DNA of 64,000 nt from Tenebrio molitor (taxonomy: Eukaryota; Arthropoda; Insecta; Coleoptera; Tenebrionidae), in contig NC_091054.1 of the NCBI RefSeq assembly GCF_963966145.1, forward strand, positions 14,260,001-14,324,000. The letters run 5' to 3'. The notes under the pieces are model-generated. The model saw only the letters and a program-made list of their open reading frames with translations. It was not told the origin of the DNA and searched no databases. A program made the position numbers and the translations under genes. Each line of letters opens with the position of its first letter. The first letter of the stretch is position 1. Below, piece after piece: positions 20,903 through 33,920 of the stretch.

Positions 20903-21343
20903 TTAGAACCAAACGGACTGTCTCGGGATGACGGAAAACGCCCAGATGGGATGACTTTAGTACCTTGGATTAAAGGTCAACCTTTGGTTTGGGACGTTAC
21001 TGTTGTAGATACACTTGGAGACAGTTACGTATTGAAATCATCTGAAGTCTCAGGTTCTGCCGCTGAAATGGCTTGCAAACGCAAACATAGCAAATATAGT
21101 TCAATCATTTCGTCAAACTACGTGTTTAAAGGTTTAGCATTTGAAACCTTAGGCCCTTGGTGCAAAGAAGCCATCGATTTCATTAATGTCATCGGAAACC
21201 GACTTATCGCGGAATCAGGCGATTCAAAATCAAAGAAATTCCTTTTCGAGAGGATTTCCCTTGCCATTCAACGTGGAAACGCTGCAAGCATTCGGGGCAC
21301 TTTTCCAGATTCCGCAATATTATCGGAAATTTTTGTATTATAA
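20903..21343 (+). CDS. C-terminal domain of an RT-associated transposon protein (fragment or terminal exon)
   Basis: The open frame extends upstream of its first ATG (20951) to about 20903 and reads NGLSRDDGKRPDGMTLVPW, then GQPLVWDVTVVDTLGDSY, and ends AIQRGNAASIRGTFPDSA followed by a short tail. I recognise this arrangement (RPDG-T-L-P-W, W-D-x-T-x-x-D-T, IQRGNA) from a protein family repeated in many invertebrate genomes and commonly found at the C-terminus of reverse-transcriptase-like ORFs. The spaced acidic residues suggest a PD-(D/E)XK-like nuclease fold; that is an inference. No stop interrupts the 146 codons. ATTAATAATTAG just upstream could act as a 3' splice site. No reverse-transcriptase sequence is visible nearby. 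Confidence 0.55.
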   Translation, partial: LEPNGLSRDDGKRPDGMTLVPWIKGQPLVWDVTVVDTLGDSYVLKSSEVSGSAAEMACKRKHSKYSSIISSNYVFKGLAFETLGPWCKEAIDFINVIGNRLIAESGDSKSKKFLFERISLAIQRGNAASIRGTFPDSAILSEIFVL

Positions 21344-22294
21344 AACAAAAATGTAATTATGTTATTAATTTAAATTATTATTTATAACGCTACTGCCGTT
21401 GGAAAATTAAAGTTTTAATAATTGTTATTGTTTACGTCAATTACGATTATTTGAATTTATTCGCAAAACTCTACATTTGAAAGAAAAATTGGATCGAAAA
21501 AAGTCAAGCAGACCTAAAAAATTCAGGAAAATGAAATATTACTGTCATTTCTGGGCGTCCATACATAATAATTATGCCGAGTTTTGTTTTGATAACTTGA
21601 AGAATGAAAGGTGCTAGTAATCTCGTAGACAGCCTGTATATTTGAAACGTTGTGTATAAATAAAATGTTTAGCAACTAACATGAATTGTATCAAAAGTCT
21701 TCAAGGCAGGTAACTTTAATTGCCACAGTTAAACATATCAATCGGAGAAGAGATGCGGTTTCTTGGCCAAGGCTGACTCAATTAAAATTTTTCTTGATCA
21801 CACAATTAAAAACAATTGAACACAAAATTAAAAATGAGCAGTGAATGAAAGAGTCAGTGGTTTTATGGATTTTTTTCCAAGAGTTCTGTTTCTAAAAAAA
21901 AGTAAAGTGAAGAAAACTAAACCAAAATCATCTGCTGATATTGATCAAATTGCATCTTTACTCATCAGAGTTTCTTCTTATTCTATGAATTAACTAAATT
22001 AAATTAAATTGTTAATTTATCTTTTGATAATGACTGATTGTAGTAACACAACCTTTAATAGAAATTTGTGAGCGCCAAAAGTTTGTAATAATGGAAATAT
22101 TTTCTTTCCTGCTCAGTTTTTCGAAGAAAGCTTAGACAAGCCATTGTAGTTTTTTAAAAGAAATATTTTCCGATAATTTTGTTTTTGCATCTATTTCCGT
22201 TTTTGTGCAGTGACGTAGTCACAGTTTTATTAAATGGAATTCCAGAATTTTTTGTACGAATTAGAATAAACTATCAAATTCTGACTTGTTCATG
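21344..22294. other. Intergenic DNA, nothing recognised
   Basis: AT-rich with no credible open frame; ends at the MITE beginning at 22295. Confidence 0.35.
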
Positions 22295-22652
22295 TACAGT
22301 TGTTCAAATAAATCTGGGACAACTGTTGTAAGGTAACTCTCAATTTCACTTGTTCATGTAAATCTGGGACAACTTCCTTTTTGGGTTTTAAATGTGACTT
22401 CAAGCAGTTAATTAATTAACATTTTATTAAAAAAAATATTTCGGCAAAAATTAACAATCCAATGGTTGTTATTTTATTATCATTAGGCATTTTGCGGTAA
22501 AATTGCTTTGAAAAGTATTAATTACATGTCAACTTTGACAAATAAATGAAATCTGCTATTTTTTTGACAGCAAAAAATCCATGGAAATATTGTTCAGCCC
22601 ACGTTACCCTCGAAAAATAAAATTGTCCCAGATTTATCTGAACATGACTGTA
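22295..22652. mobile_element. Tc1-type MITE
   Basis: Ends TACAGTTGTTCAAATAAATC and GATTTATCTGAACATGACTGTA are inverted, TA-flanked, followed inside by TGGGACAA on both sides. An internal partial duplication of AAATCTGGGACAAC lies at 22361-22374. Non-coding. Confidence 0.75.
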
Positions 22653-23631
22653 CATGCCATGTATGACCTTTGAACTGACGATTCCTAATTTATCGAGGTA
22701 AACACAGGGCGGCAGTGAAATTCTGATTTTATAGCGAAATTTCCACAAAAAATAAATTCTATAATAAGAAAATAATACTCAAATGTCAGAATGTCGATAT
22801 TTCAATATTGGATCAACAATTTGAAACAATAAATCGTCCAAAAAGCTATCTCCGCGGTCTTCCAATCTCACCCCATTAAATTTTTTATTGGGTCGTGTCA
22901 ATTTGATTTGAGGTAAACCTTGTTGGTTTATTTTAATTGACCAACTACAACTGAACAACGGAAAGACAGGATCGGGTATGAAATAAGTGCGAAATTCCAA
23001 AATCAATTAGCGTGCTGCCAAGAAGGAAATGGCGATAAGTTTGAACATTTACCTACTTTGATTGTTTATTTTTGCTGGAAGATGGATGTTTTAGTTTTAA
23101 AATGCGTTTTGCGAATTTATTGTTTTAGTTTGTTGATATTAAAATTACTTAGCTGATATTGATAATATAGAAATTCAGCCATGTGAGTATCAGTATCTGA
23201 TGGAAGAATTAATTTTCTTTGAAAATTTTGCTGTAAAATCAGAATTTCACTCCCATCCTATTTTCACCTTTAGAAATCGGTATAGATATTAGGAACCCAC
23301 AATCCAAGTAGCCACTTCTGGAATGGTGTGTATAAATCAAAGTTTGCTAATCTGTCCAAATCTGTAAAAAAAATTGGAGGGTGCTATTAAAAAAAAAAAC
23401 TGGCGATAACGTCATACGCGGAACAGAAATAGACGGAAAAACGATTTTTTGTTTTAATTAAATAAATGCACGTGTTTAATTCCTTGTATTACTCAAAAAA
23501 AGGAAAAAATTAAAAATAAGTAGTCACTTCTACTTCCAGTACCTACTTTCTCTTTGTTTTTACGAACCATTTGCATAATGGATAAATTGCACATAATTGT
23601 GAACATTTTATTTGTCTAACATAATATAAGT
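22653..23631. other. Intergenic DNA, nothing recognised
   Basis: A 75-codon frame at 22779-23006 (-) contains a fairly protein-like stretch but could not be assigned and was not called. No repeat ends found. Confidence 0.3.
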
Positions 23632-24106
23632 TATACAGGCTGTCCCGAAAATGGCGCACTCACTACTTACTACCTGATCGAGGATGTTTAAATGTACATG
23701 AATAAAATATGGAAAAAAAATTTCAGACAAAAAAAGCAATTATTGCAAAAATGATAGTAAAATGTAAACAAAGATATACTCTTACATCATTACTTTGCAG
23801 TGTTGCCTTAGTGAATTTAAGATAATTTTTACGATTTCCTAAACTTCTAAATTCTGTATTATGCAGAATCGGATATTGATAGTGAATGATCTTTTACTTT
23901 GTGATAATATATACGATTAGAGGTAGTTTTCATGACAATTTAATACATTTATTTCGAAATAATTGACCTGTTAAATGCCACTTTCAAAGACCGCCAAATC
24001 AGCAAATAAGTCCAATAGAATTTTTTTAACATTTTTCTCACGTTTATGGTAATCTCTTCTACACCGTAGTGCATCAGAAATGCGCCATTTTCGGGACACC
24101 TGTATA
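23632..24106. mobile_element. MITE with TACAGG-TGTCCCGAAAATGG ends
   Basis: Inverted ends with TGTCCCGAAAATGGCGCA at 23640-23657 and its complement at 24081-24098, both bounded by TA. About 475 bp, non-coding. Confidence 0.8.
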
Positions 24107-27100
24107 TAGAAGTTATTGACTAACACTAATTATTTTATATCATTATTTGATTAGGTACACATTACAAGATGTAGTAGGCAGTAATGAATACATTACAAAC
24201 AAAGTACAAAGTAGATACCGTCATTAATTAATCTACAAAATAAAAATATTATAAAAATACAATCTGTTTGATTGGTACCCAACAAAATAGTAGTTGATTT
24301 AAAGAATTCGTGTGTAAATTGGCCTTTTTTTGACATGAGTGGGCCAGTTTAAAACGCGAGTTAAACGAGCGCTTTAATGGCCCATGAGTTTTTTTTATAA
24401 TTAAATACATAGCATTTAAAATTTTAAAATATTAAATTGCAGCGGGCCGTTACTTTGGGTCTTAATAACCTGATGTAAACTGCAGCCCTTATAATCTTAA
24501 TAAGGGGTCGGCTTATCATTTAGAAATTTTCAGGTAGCGCTGCACTTCTCAGTTCATTACCCAGATGTTTCAAAGGTGTACATGATGCTCTTGAATCGAT
24601 TCAAATTAAAACTAACCGAAACCAGGATTTTCTTCAGGCGAATGACAAAAGAAAAACATTATAATTTTTTCTTGCCACAAAAATTTGAAATTTTTGTCAA
24701 CATCGTCAAAAATTTACGCGGACGGTACGTTTTCACACTGTACAATTTTTTTTAAACAATTATTTACTGTTCACGGATATAAAAATATAATTTACCTTCT
24801 AATGATTTCGAAGAAAATTTTGTTTGCTATTACTATTCTCTGAAAATTGCAGACTTTGCAGATGATTAATTAGTTACCTCCTTAAAAATCCGAGGTAAGG
24901 GATAGTTATTATTTATAATCGTCTACTTGCCCACTCCCTGGGGGGTAAAATGACAAGCGCTGCTATTTACTTATTTGGAAATCAGTACCTGCTTCCCCTA
25001 AAAGATTAAGGGTGACCGATACCAGCGTTGACTAGAGTGTATTTCATTAATTGCAAAGAACTCAGTTAATACGCAATCATTCGTCAAGTATCATACATCA
25101 AATTAAAGGTTTTTTAATTCTCCAGACCGCAGCGTTATACTTTTTTTTATAAGAGAAAAAGATTGTCTGATGATATGATAAAAACCTAAAGTGCGCGGCT
25201 TTAATTCGATTTTTTATTACCTAAATTTCAATATTATGCTTCCAGATTTTGTAGAATGAATCTAAATAAGTTTACTGAGTCCGCTGCGTTGTGAAATTGT
25301 GGATGAAACATTTGTTTTTTTTTTTATATTGAGCTTAATGTAAAAGTTAAATGTTTCGTCTTCCAGGCGAACATTTCGTTAGAATATTTTGTAATTCTAT
25401 ACAATATATTTACCTTTACCTACTACATTAAATAATAATTAAAAAAAACAGAAGTTGTGGAAGTTATTCATTTATAAATTTGCGAATAAAAACGGTTTTA
25501 GTTCATCGCTTTTGCCACCAGAGGCAGTAGAGGCACATCTTTTCTCCGATTTCAAAACTACCTACCTGTTTAGGAACGGGACAAATCCGGGGGTTAGTTT
25601 GGGCCGCCGATCAGTTTTCAACCAGGAAATTTTATGACTTTACAGATAATACCCTGTCCCGGTATTATTCGAATTTCTTCAGAAATTCTAATATAAACTA
25701 TGACCGTACAGAGCTAATTAATTTTTGCTTTTTTTTTTATGAAAACTAATTTAGAATATGAAAATGTAAACAACATGTTCATGCATAGAAACAAAAAGAA
25801 GAAATTAAAAAATAACGTTTTTTTTTTAATCAAGCAGTCACATTAAACAGTAATAAAAGTGCATTCTAGACAATGTCTATTTGACTCCGTCGATAACAGA
25901 AATGATTTAGTAACAAGAATCGTAGCAGTATGAGAACAAATACCACCAGAATTTTTATTAAACGCCGCAATAGGCGTCAGTGGAAGGTGTCGAATGTACC
26001 TTAGAGAGAATGGAGGTAACTTCGAACATTTGCTATAGTAAAGTTATGGTTACTTGATTTTTGGAAATTCAATTTTTTTTAATTAAAAAAAAAATTTTTG
26101 ATTTTTTATTTTAATGTTTGTGTTTCAGAAGATAAACATCTATCAGAATAAAAATAAAAAAATATACCGTACAACTTAAAAAAACAAAGTTAGCTGCGGT
26201 CTGTCAAAAAATATAATGTCAAAAAAAAATTATAGCATGTCGAGCTATAGTGTTTCTAAAACGAATTTTGTTTGATGTATCATTTATTAAAATCGGATAA
26301 AAAATAAGGAAGTTATAGCACCAAAGGTTTTTCATAATACACCCGGTATAACAAATTAAGTACAGAAATATTGATTTATAAATTAAAGTATGATCGTATG
26401 AAAAGTTTTGTGCGTTGTGGAGTATGCAGGTAGGTATTTGTATAAATCACAAAAAGAAATCGCGAATTGGTAATTATCTACTCCTTCGCGAGACCAGTAG
26501 TTCCATTGCAAAATAGGTGGTTTTTTGGTGGTCATTTGAATGTCACAATGACGTTCTTTTTCACACTAATGCGTTTAACTGTCACTTTTTCGCATTAGTG
26601 CCAAAAAGAGTGAGAAGTATAAAATTACAAGAAAAGCTTTCTTTTCTTTTACTAAAGCAATCAAAGTATTGAATTGATCTCATCAGTTCATCATGTAAAA
26701 GAAACTTTTAAAAAACGCAAGCCATTGCTCAAATCGTTGATAATTGGCTGCGACTTCGCAGGTAATAAACTGGATATACATTACATATAGCAGCTATACC
26801 GCAGATCAAAATCACTCATTTGGCAAGAAAATCGCTACAAAATTGTAACAATAAATATCACTTTTGTAATAAATGAATTGGAGTAGATAGAGAGTGATAG
26901 AATGATAGGAGTAATAAATTAGTGAATTAAAAAAATTAAAACCTGTATTTCTTTTTTCTTGTTTTTTGCCTAATACTTTACGGAATTAGAAAAAATCTTG
27001 TATGTAATTCGTTGCAAAAACATGTCTTTTTCGCATACGACGTCTAATGTGTCTAATGCGAAAAAGACATTTATTTATGGGCGTGAATTTTGGGACTTCA

Positions 27101-27958
27101 TATTATTGAACCATTTTAATCTATTATAATATTAATAATTTTATTATTCGACAATTTTCCAGAAGAAAATTATGTCTTACATTTTTAGACAAAATAAGAA
27201 ATGTATTTATTGTTTGTCTGATAAACCAGATTAAACCATAAAACTCCGAGAACCTTTCGGTAAGGGCATGGAAACGGTCAGGGCCTCAGGGCTTATTATT
27301 TCAGGTAAAAATTCAGTTTGGTTTCCATACTTATCTATATACTCTACTGTGTATTAGTGGCTGCATTATAAAGGTGGCAAAACTGAAACACTTCGCCAGT
27401 ATCGGTCACCCTTAAGGGTTGACCGCCGCTGCAATTTGATATTGCCCCATTTCACTATACTTTGATTGGGACCAGTTTTGACAGAACAAATAACGTGACC
27501 CATAACCTAACTTTTTAAAAGCCCAAATTTGCGGTAAAAAAGTGTGTTCACAAGACAAAAGTTACTAAATGTAATAACTAGTTCGTCATTACAAAAATGA
27601 ATTTATTTCTTAGTAACACGATATTGTTTCTTTTCGTCATAGATACAGATTGTGAAAAACAACTGTCAAATTTTTTCGCCCTCCACATTGTTGACAACAA
27701 ACTCTTGAGAACGAAACTATAGCAACCACATATGTATTCACGCAATCTTCCCTGCTAAATATTTTTAATAAAATTTTAACTTTTAACTACAGAGACTAAA
27801 AAATAAAATATTGTATGCACCACGTTGATATTCATGTTTTTCCCCTCGGTTGACTTATCATGTTCATATCTCCCTTAATACATAAACGTCTATTACTATA
27901 GCTGAACTAGTCGAAGTAGGAACTTAAAATACTCTCATTTAGGTAATTATAGTAATTA
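24107..27958. other. Gene-poor AT-rich interval
   Basis: About 3.8 kb without a recognisable gene. It holds the palindrome at 24293-24395, two local hairpins built from CTTTTTC...GCATTAG-type arms (26551-26610 and 27022-27071), and inverted copies of TTAAGGGTGACCGATAC at 25006-25022 and 27399-27415, which might be the ends of a diverged element of about 2.4 kb. No protein sequence was recognised between those ends. Confidence 0.35.
24293..24395 (+). repeat. Palindrome with CGAG, 5 nt, CGAG core; relative of 34980-35097
   Basis: Shares TAGTAGTT and TTCGTGTGTAAATTGG with the tail of the 34823-35097 repeat. Arms GGGCCAGTTTAAAAC... and ...GCTTTAATGGCCC are inverted. The plus-strand centre is CGAG, TTAAA, CGAG: the tandem G.A step is kept but the loop is TAA rather than GNA. 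Confidence 0.6.
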
Positions 27959-29119
27959 TACAGAGTTTCCCAGAACTCGCTCCTCAGATAAAACTGACCA
28001 ATGCCGACGACAATCTAAATCTCAAGAATGTAAACGAAGAAAAATTAATGGCTTGCATAACATACTCGTAGTTGTGAGACGTTTAAGATCCATCAATTCC
28101 AGAAAGGGATCTCCAGGTTATGAAACGAAAAATAAATATAATCAGAAGAAGTGTTCAAAGTGGCCACCATTCATTTGTCACTCGCAAAAGACTCAGTTTA
28201 GAATTCGTAACCATTTCAGGAGAATAGACCAGCCCACAATATACAGGGTGATTCTGAAATAAGTTTGGAAAAAAACTATGGAGTATCCTTGACACAAAAT
28301 AATTCTGCGTAAATGACTTTTGGAGGTGAAATCCAAAGGATGGAAATTACCCTATATCCTTATATTTCCAACGCCTATGAATAGGGAAAATTTGTCCGAA
28401 TTTGTTCACTTCATTAGCAACCATTGTTACATCAACTCCACAGGTGCAAGCACACTGCTTTGTAAATGTTTCTATGGAAATGATCGAGACTTAGGTTACA
28501 TTTGTGACCTTTGATTATTATTGTTGCTAAACTACCAAGATAATCAGGTAATCAACTCAGCAGCGTACTAGCAATTTTGACCAAATTTTCAATCATTTGT
28601 ACGAAAAAACTTTTATAAGAAAAATTTTTTGTCAATGACTTCTTCACATCATCACCAATTATCGTTTTTTTTCCAAACTTATTTCAGAATCACCCTGTAT
28701 ATAAAATCGTTCCTGAAATACTCTTGAAAATAGAGCATGTGGATTTTCTTCATTTCCACATTCTCCGTAAATTATCAACATTTTCACATAATCCGCTGCA
28801 AAATACATACATGATGAAAGAGCACGGTGAACCACGACGGCGCGGCGGTACTAAAGCGATTTGAATGAAATTTTGACAGTGACGTTTGTCAAAAGTTTCA
28901 TAGCGGGTCAGTTTATTGGAAACGTAATACAATATGCAACCTAGCAACAATTAAGGGAAATACACCTGGATGGCTTATAACGCTTTTATTGGTCGAATTA
29001 AAATGTTCTTTTCTTGAATACCGTTCCAGCTAGAAAACAATTTCTTTGGGATAATTTATTTGTCCTTTTATGGAGATTTCACCTCTTATTTCTGGGGAGC
29101 GAGTTCTGGGACACCTGTA
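27959..29119. mobile_element. Outer element with CAGAACTCGCTCC ends, containing a nested MITE
   Basis: Ends TACAGAGTTTCCCAGAACTC and GAGTTCTGGGACACCTGTA are inverted and TA-bounded. The MITE at 28242-28699 has inserted inside. An orphan right end of the same family appears at 63650-63673. No intact protein. Confidence 0.7.
28242..28699. mobile_element. Nested MITE with TACAGGGTGATTC ends
   Basis: The terminal inverted repeat is about 36 bp, starting TACAGGGTGATTCTGAAATA and ending TATTTCAGAATCACCCTGTA, with TA at both edges. Near-identical arms suggest a young insertion. Non-coding. Confidence 0.85.
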
Positions 29120-31546
29120 TTTTTTTTTATTGAAATTGAATGAAATAAGAAATAGGTTAGAGTGAATATAAGAGAGTAAGAGGAGAATCTGTGAAATAAC
29201 GATTGTTCAAATAAATTTGTGGTCAATCAGAACGTAGTTTTCTTTCTTTTTCCCAAACGTAGGTTGTTTTTTTTAGTTTACAAATCCTTCAAATGTATAA
29301 TCTGATTTTGATCATAACTTCATTTGTTGTGATAAATGACAAATTGAAGTTTTTGGTTCATTTTTATTATTTTTATCAACGGTTTCTGAAATTCGTAATG
29401 ATGGTCGTTCACTTTCAATCTTTCATTCTGCATTTCCCGTTTCACGAAATATTTAACAACTGATAAAGCTACGGCAGGTTAACGAAAATAAAAGCAACCA
29501 TCAGGTTACTTGACCACAATTTTTTTTATTACAAGTTAATTTTTTTCAACTCTCGATGCAGTTATGACCTTACTCTTTTAGTTTCGGGAAGGTAATAACC
29601 CAAAGCATTCATTTAAAGTAGTTTAGAGGTAGTTGAGAGAAATGAAAATGGACGTAATTATTATTCTTTGGCCTTCAGGTCTCCTGATTTAGACGACAAA
29701 AAAATAGGTAATTATGATGATTTAATGAAAGTCCAAAATTACACAGTTTTGACAAATTCTTAACTCTTAAGTAGATTTGTTAAATTATTGATTTATAAAC
29801 TTTTTATTGAGAACTTTGCAAACAAAAACGGTCTAGTGTATTTCATCTAACTGTTTTGATTTATAAACTTTTTATTAACAACTTTGTAAGCAAGAACATT
29901 GTAAATCAAATTGAAAATCGTCACTTAACTTTTTGTTTCAAGTCCTAAAAAAAAATTAATCATGCAACAAACTAACATAACTAACATAATGATAATACTT
30001 AATATAACCCTATTTTCTCCTTTTTCCACTAAACAGCTTTTCCGGTTCTAATTTTGGGTTAGAATGCATTGCTGGTGGTTTTTTAATGTTGGTTCAGTTC
30101 ACAATAAGTTATATCCAGCTCTAATAGTATATTATGCAACAAGATTTATAAACGGCACTTTAGTCACAAGTTTTATTAGACACGAGCGGAGCGAGTGTTT
30201 AATAAACGAGTATCTAGAGAAGTTTATAAACGAGTTGCATACTACATATATTTTTTCTACGACGAAATAAACAAAACAAATAAAACAAGTAGTTTCTCTG
30301 TTAAACGTTAGGTAATTTAAACATAAAATTCGAAACTGATAAACGTCAATTGACTAAGTACTTGATTTTGAGTGTCACATGATTTTTGCAATTAAAATAG
30401 CTGGAGCTAACTTTAGTCCGTGACTAAAAAGCCCGCTGCTAACTTCACCTCGTGACTAAAGCGCACAAAGTCACAGCTTGTCTAGGTGTATTTAAAAGAT
30501 CATTGGGCGTCATGGAAACATATGCGATAAATGGCATTTTAAACATGAAAATAGAAAAAGATATTTTTTAAAATTTCGAAAACGAAAACCACAAAATTAT
30601 GAGAAAAAGTAATTTTTTTACAATGTTATCATTGACGACCGTGATGTAAAATTTTAGCGCTCACTATCTTGACATTCATCTAAAGTGTAAATAAACCTTT
30701 AGGACCCGTAACCCCACTTCCCCACTTTCGATTCTTGTCATTTTGACATGCATATTGTTATTCTGACAATCAATGTAAACTGTTTAAAGCTCAGATATTT
30801 CAAAAATCCGACATGAATGAACAAAATTAGAGCAGTCGTACATATAATAACTTGAGGTAAACGTCTGTATAGAAAAAAAAGGACAAAGTAATTTCGAGTT
30901 TTGAAATTTACCATCCAAAAAATACCAATCATAATCAAGACGGTAATCATAGTGACAATAAAGTATGGCTTACAATTTTTTTTTAAGTGACACAAATTGA
31001 CGGCTAAAATTTTTTGGCCGCCATAGTACATATTTTTTAAAAGATTGTGTCTAATTTTGAAAGTTAGTAAAGGGCAATTATAAAGTGTGCTGTGTTTTGT
31101 ACATTTATATTAATTGATAAATCTAAAAGGACAGCCAAACTGAAGCGGAAATTTACACATACCTAATTTTAAATACATACCTACATTAAATACATAAATG
31201 TTATTGTAAAGAAAATGTCAAATGTAAAAAAAGATATTAAAGGATATTTGTCGATCGCAATAAAAAAATTTTTTTTATTAACCCATCTAAATTATTTAAT
31301 CTGACATTTTACTTGCCTATTATTGTTGACATTTTGTCGTCATTTGAAGAATATAGTTTATTTGTTTACAAAATTAATAGAAGTTATTTAATTTGTACAA
31401 TCTTTGTACTTTACTCACATCATTAAATTATTTTTCAGGAAAGCAACCAAACAAGAATTATGTAGATTGAACATAATTTTTTTTTAATAAAACACAATAT
31501 GCAATAGAAATCCTATCGCTAGGCATTAACTTACATGTTCATTATC
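29120..31546. other. Gene-poor AT-rich interval
   Basis: Contains the palindrome at 30134-30240. A hydrophobic 97-codon frame at 30738-31031 (-) is probably a by-product of AT-rich sequence. No gene or further element recognised. Confidence 0.35.
30134..30240 (+). repeat. Palindrome with CGAG-CGGAG-CGAG core
   Basis: Arms ATGCAAC...TTTATAAAC and GTTTATAAACGAGTTGCAT are inverted. On the plus strand the centre ACACGAGCGGAGCGAGTGT folds without mismatch: CGAG/CGAG tandem G.A, then a C-G pair, then a GGA triloop. Solo copy, no attached gene. Confidence 0.85.
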
Positions 31547-32060
31547 CAAAGTGTCTATAAAAGAACGTAGGTATACCTATATCAAGAGTTCTGTGGAATT
31601 CGAATATGTTTAATTTTTGCCGTTCTGCAGCATATTATATTATGGTACCAAATAGAAAAACAGAGGTTATATAAGTCCATTAATGACAGGTTTTTTATAA
31701 AGGCTGTTGTAATATGAAAACTAATTAGAATATAGAAAAACTGAAGAAAATCACAAGCAAAACAACTACATGTCGAACTAACAACTGACGGTAAGATTTA
31801 ATAATTTGACATCTGATTTGACAGTTTCAACGGTTCGATATAACAAGTGTTCAATTGAATTGTTCATCAAGTTAGCTATGACTGTATTTTTTAAGAAACA
31901 ACAACATCGTAAATTAAGTTGGTTAGACAAAGATAGCGACAAAAATCAAAGCCAATTTGATGAACTTTTCAATTGAACACATGTTAGTTCGACACAATAA
32001 AATTCTAGAGCCTTACAATTCCAAAGGACTCTTGGTATACGTTCTTTTATAGACACTTTG
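31547..32060. mobile_element. Foldback/MITE with nested inverted repeats
   Basis: Outer ends CAAAGTGTCTATAAAAGAAC and its complement; an inner pair (GTTCAATTGAA...TTCATCAA and its complement, plus TGTCGAACTAACA) lies at about 31770-31872 and 31957-31998. Non-coding. Confidence 0.7.
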
Positions 32061-32672
32061 ATTTATACATATAGTTGATTTTTTTAATAAACAATTGTCA
32101 AAACGTTGTCTTGTTGGTATGAGCCAAACTGTGATTTTCATGATAATACGATTGGTCACATTGAGTGTCAACATTTTTTTATGTAACTGAGCCTGCGCCC
32201 TAACAAGCGAGAGTTTATTTCAAATTCAAAAAGGTTGCTCCTGATTTCTCATTAAATTTGTTTTGAAAATGAATTCACGGAAGAAAGGTACGGGAAGTGA
32301 AGTGAACATAACCTTAACCATGATTTGGTGTCAAATTGTTATACAGCTGGTCCATATGTCCAAATTTTAGGGTGGTACAGTATGGTTTTTTACTTCATTT
32401 TGACACTGACAATTGTTTATTAAAAAAAATTCACTATAGGTAATTTATATGCATTAGTTTAACAATTAAATAATCATGAATTATTCGTCTCAAATTGGAC
32501 TTTAAAACAAAACATTAATACACTGACAAAGAATCAACACAAATGCCACTACACTGACATCATCAACAGTAAAAATTTTATTTGCACAATTAATTAAGTG
32601 TCATAAATTTTCAATTTATTTCCGTGCTATGTCAATAATATTGTTAATAAAAAGTTTATCTGTTTTCATACC

Positions 32673-32924
32673 TACTAATTCCGGACGCGGAATCTTGGCA
32701 ACGACTGACTTTTAACTCACAAATATGTGTGAACTGGCCTTTATTGAATATAACCCAATTTTTGACTCGATAATGCCATTTGCCTACTTTTTTGATGTGA
32801 CAAGAAAAACTTCAAAGTGATTTTTAATAATTGTCATTTATTAATGACACTAATGACTGGTTTACATCATATTTTTAGAAATGTCTAAAAAATGTTGGCC
32901 ACGATTCCGTGTCCGGAATAGTAG
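32673..32924. mobile_element. MITE, CCGGAC family copy 2
   Basis: Inverse orientation relative to copy 1. Ends TACTAATTCCGGACGCGG and CCGTGTCCGGAATAGTA; the interior includes TCATTTATTAATGACACTAA, shared with copy 3. Confidence 0.85.
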
Positions 32925-33064
32925 GTATCACATAAGCAATATGCAAGAGCAATATGTGTATCTTTTACAAACCAATACCTTCAAGTTTAGAATGTTGATG
33001 GACTATTTTAAGTACAAAAAACTATTAATAAATTGATGGAATTATTTTAATAAATTTAAGTAAA

Positions 33065-33293
33065 TGTTGTTCACGTTGAGTTGACAATTTCAAGGTCAAA
33101 TAATTTAATTTTTTGGCTCTGTAATTATGGTTTGTAAATAGTGACATGCAGCTAACCAGCATAATGCGATTTAGCAATGCTCAATCCAACGTGAACGGTG
33201 TTTACCTGCATGTTACTATTTACAAAACATAATTACAGAGCGAAAAAAATTAAATTATTTGACCTTGAAATTGTCAACTCAACGTGAACAACA
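33065..33293. repeat. Long near-perfect palindrome
   Basis: Arms of about 87 bp, outer GTTGTTCACGTTGAGTTGAC, inner ACATGCAG/CTGCATGT, around 90% alike, with a loop of about 54 bp. No target duplication or coding content seen; the type is unassigned foldback element. Confidence 0.85.
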
Positions 33294-33920
33294 TATAGGT
33301 ATATACTATGCCATCGAAAAAATTTCGGACATCAATTTCATGTCGTTGTCATTAGTTGTAAAACAGCCTTTACATATTATGATATTAATAACCCTACTTT
33401 CCACAGTTGTCACTTGACTCAATTCACATGTTCAGATTCAGTTAATCTGACGTTACTTTGAAGCATTGAGAAAATAATTTTAATATGTCAGAAATTATGA
33501 AAATAAAGCCTAGACTACATTTCATTTTTCCAAATGACAGCAAATTTGGTTCCGAAATTTATTCGCTGGCATAGTACATAACATTTAATTAATTCATATT
33601 TGCGATAAAAAACACTCAACTTGAACTTGAACATTGAACATTTTTTAATATTAAGTACATGTTTACGATTATTTCCTATAACTTTGCTGACGTGCTTAAA
33701 TTTAAAAAAATCTTTACCCTTAATTTAATAATGTTTAACTGGTAAACAACATTATCTAATGTTATTTGTTTAATTCGGGGTTTTACTAAGAGAGCAAAGC
33801 AAACATTCTCTCCGTAGAGTAGTTGGTTCATACATAAATAAGAAAATATATTAATAGTTTTCTGATTCTGTAGAGTGTAGACATTAGACAATAGCCCTAA
33901 TTTTTAACAATAGGTTACCA

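Noticed and set aside
30738..31031. 97-codon hydrophobic minus-strand frame resembling a membrane protein
   Set aside because: AT-rich DNA gives Phe/Ile/Leu-rich frames by chance; no receptor signature, splice context or neighbouring exon supports it.
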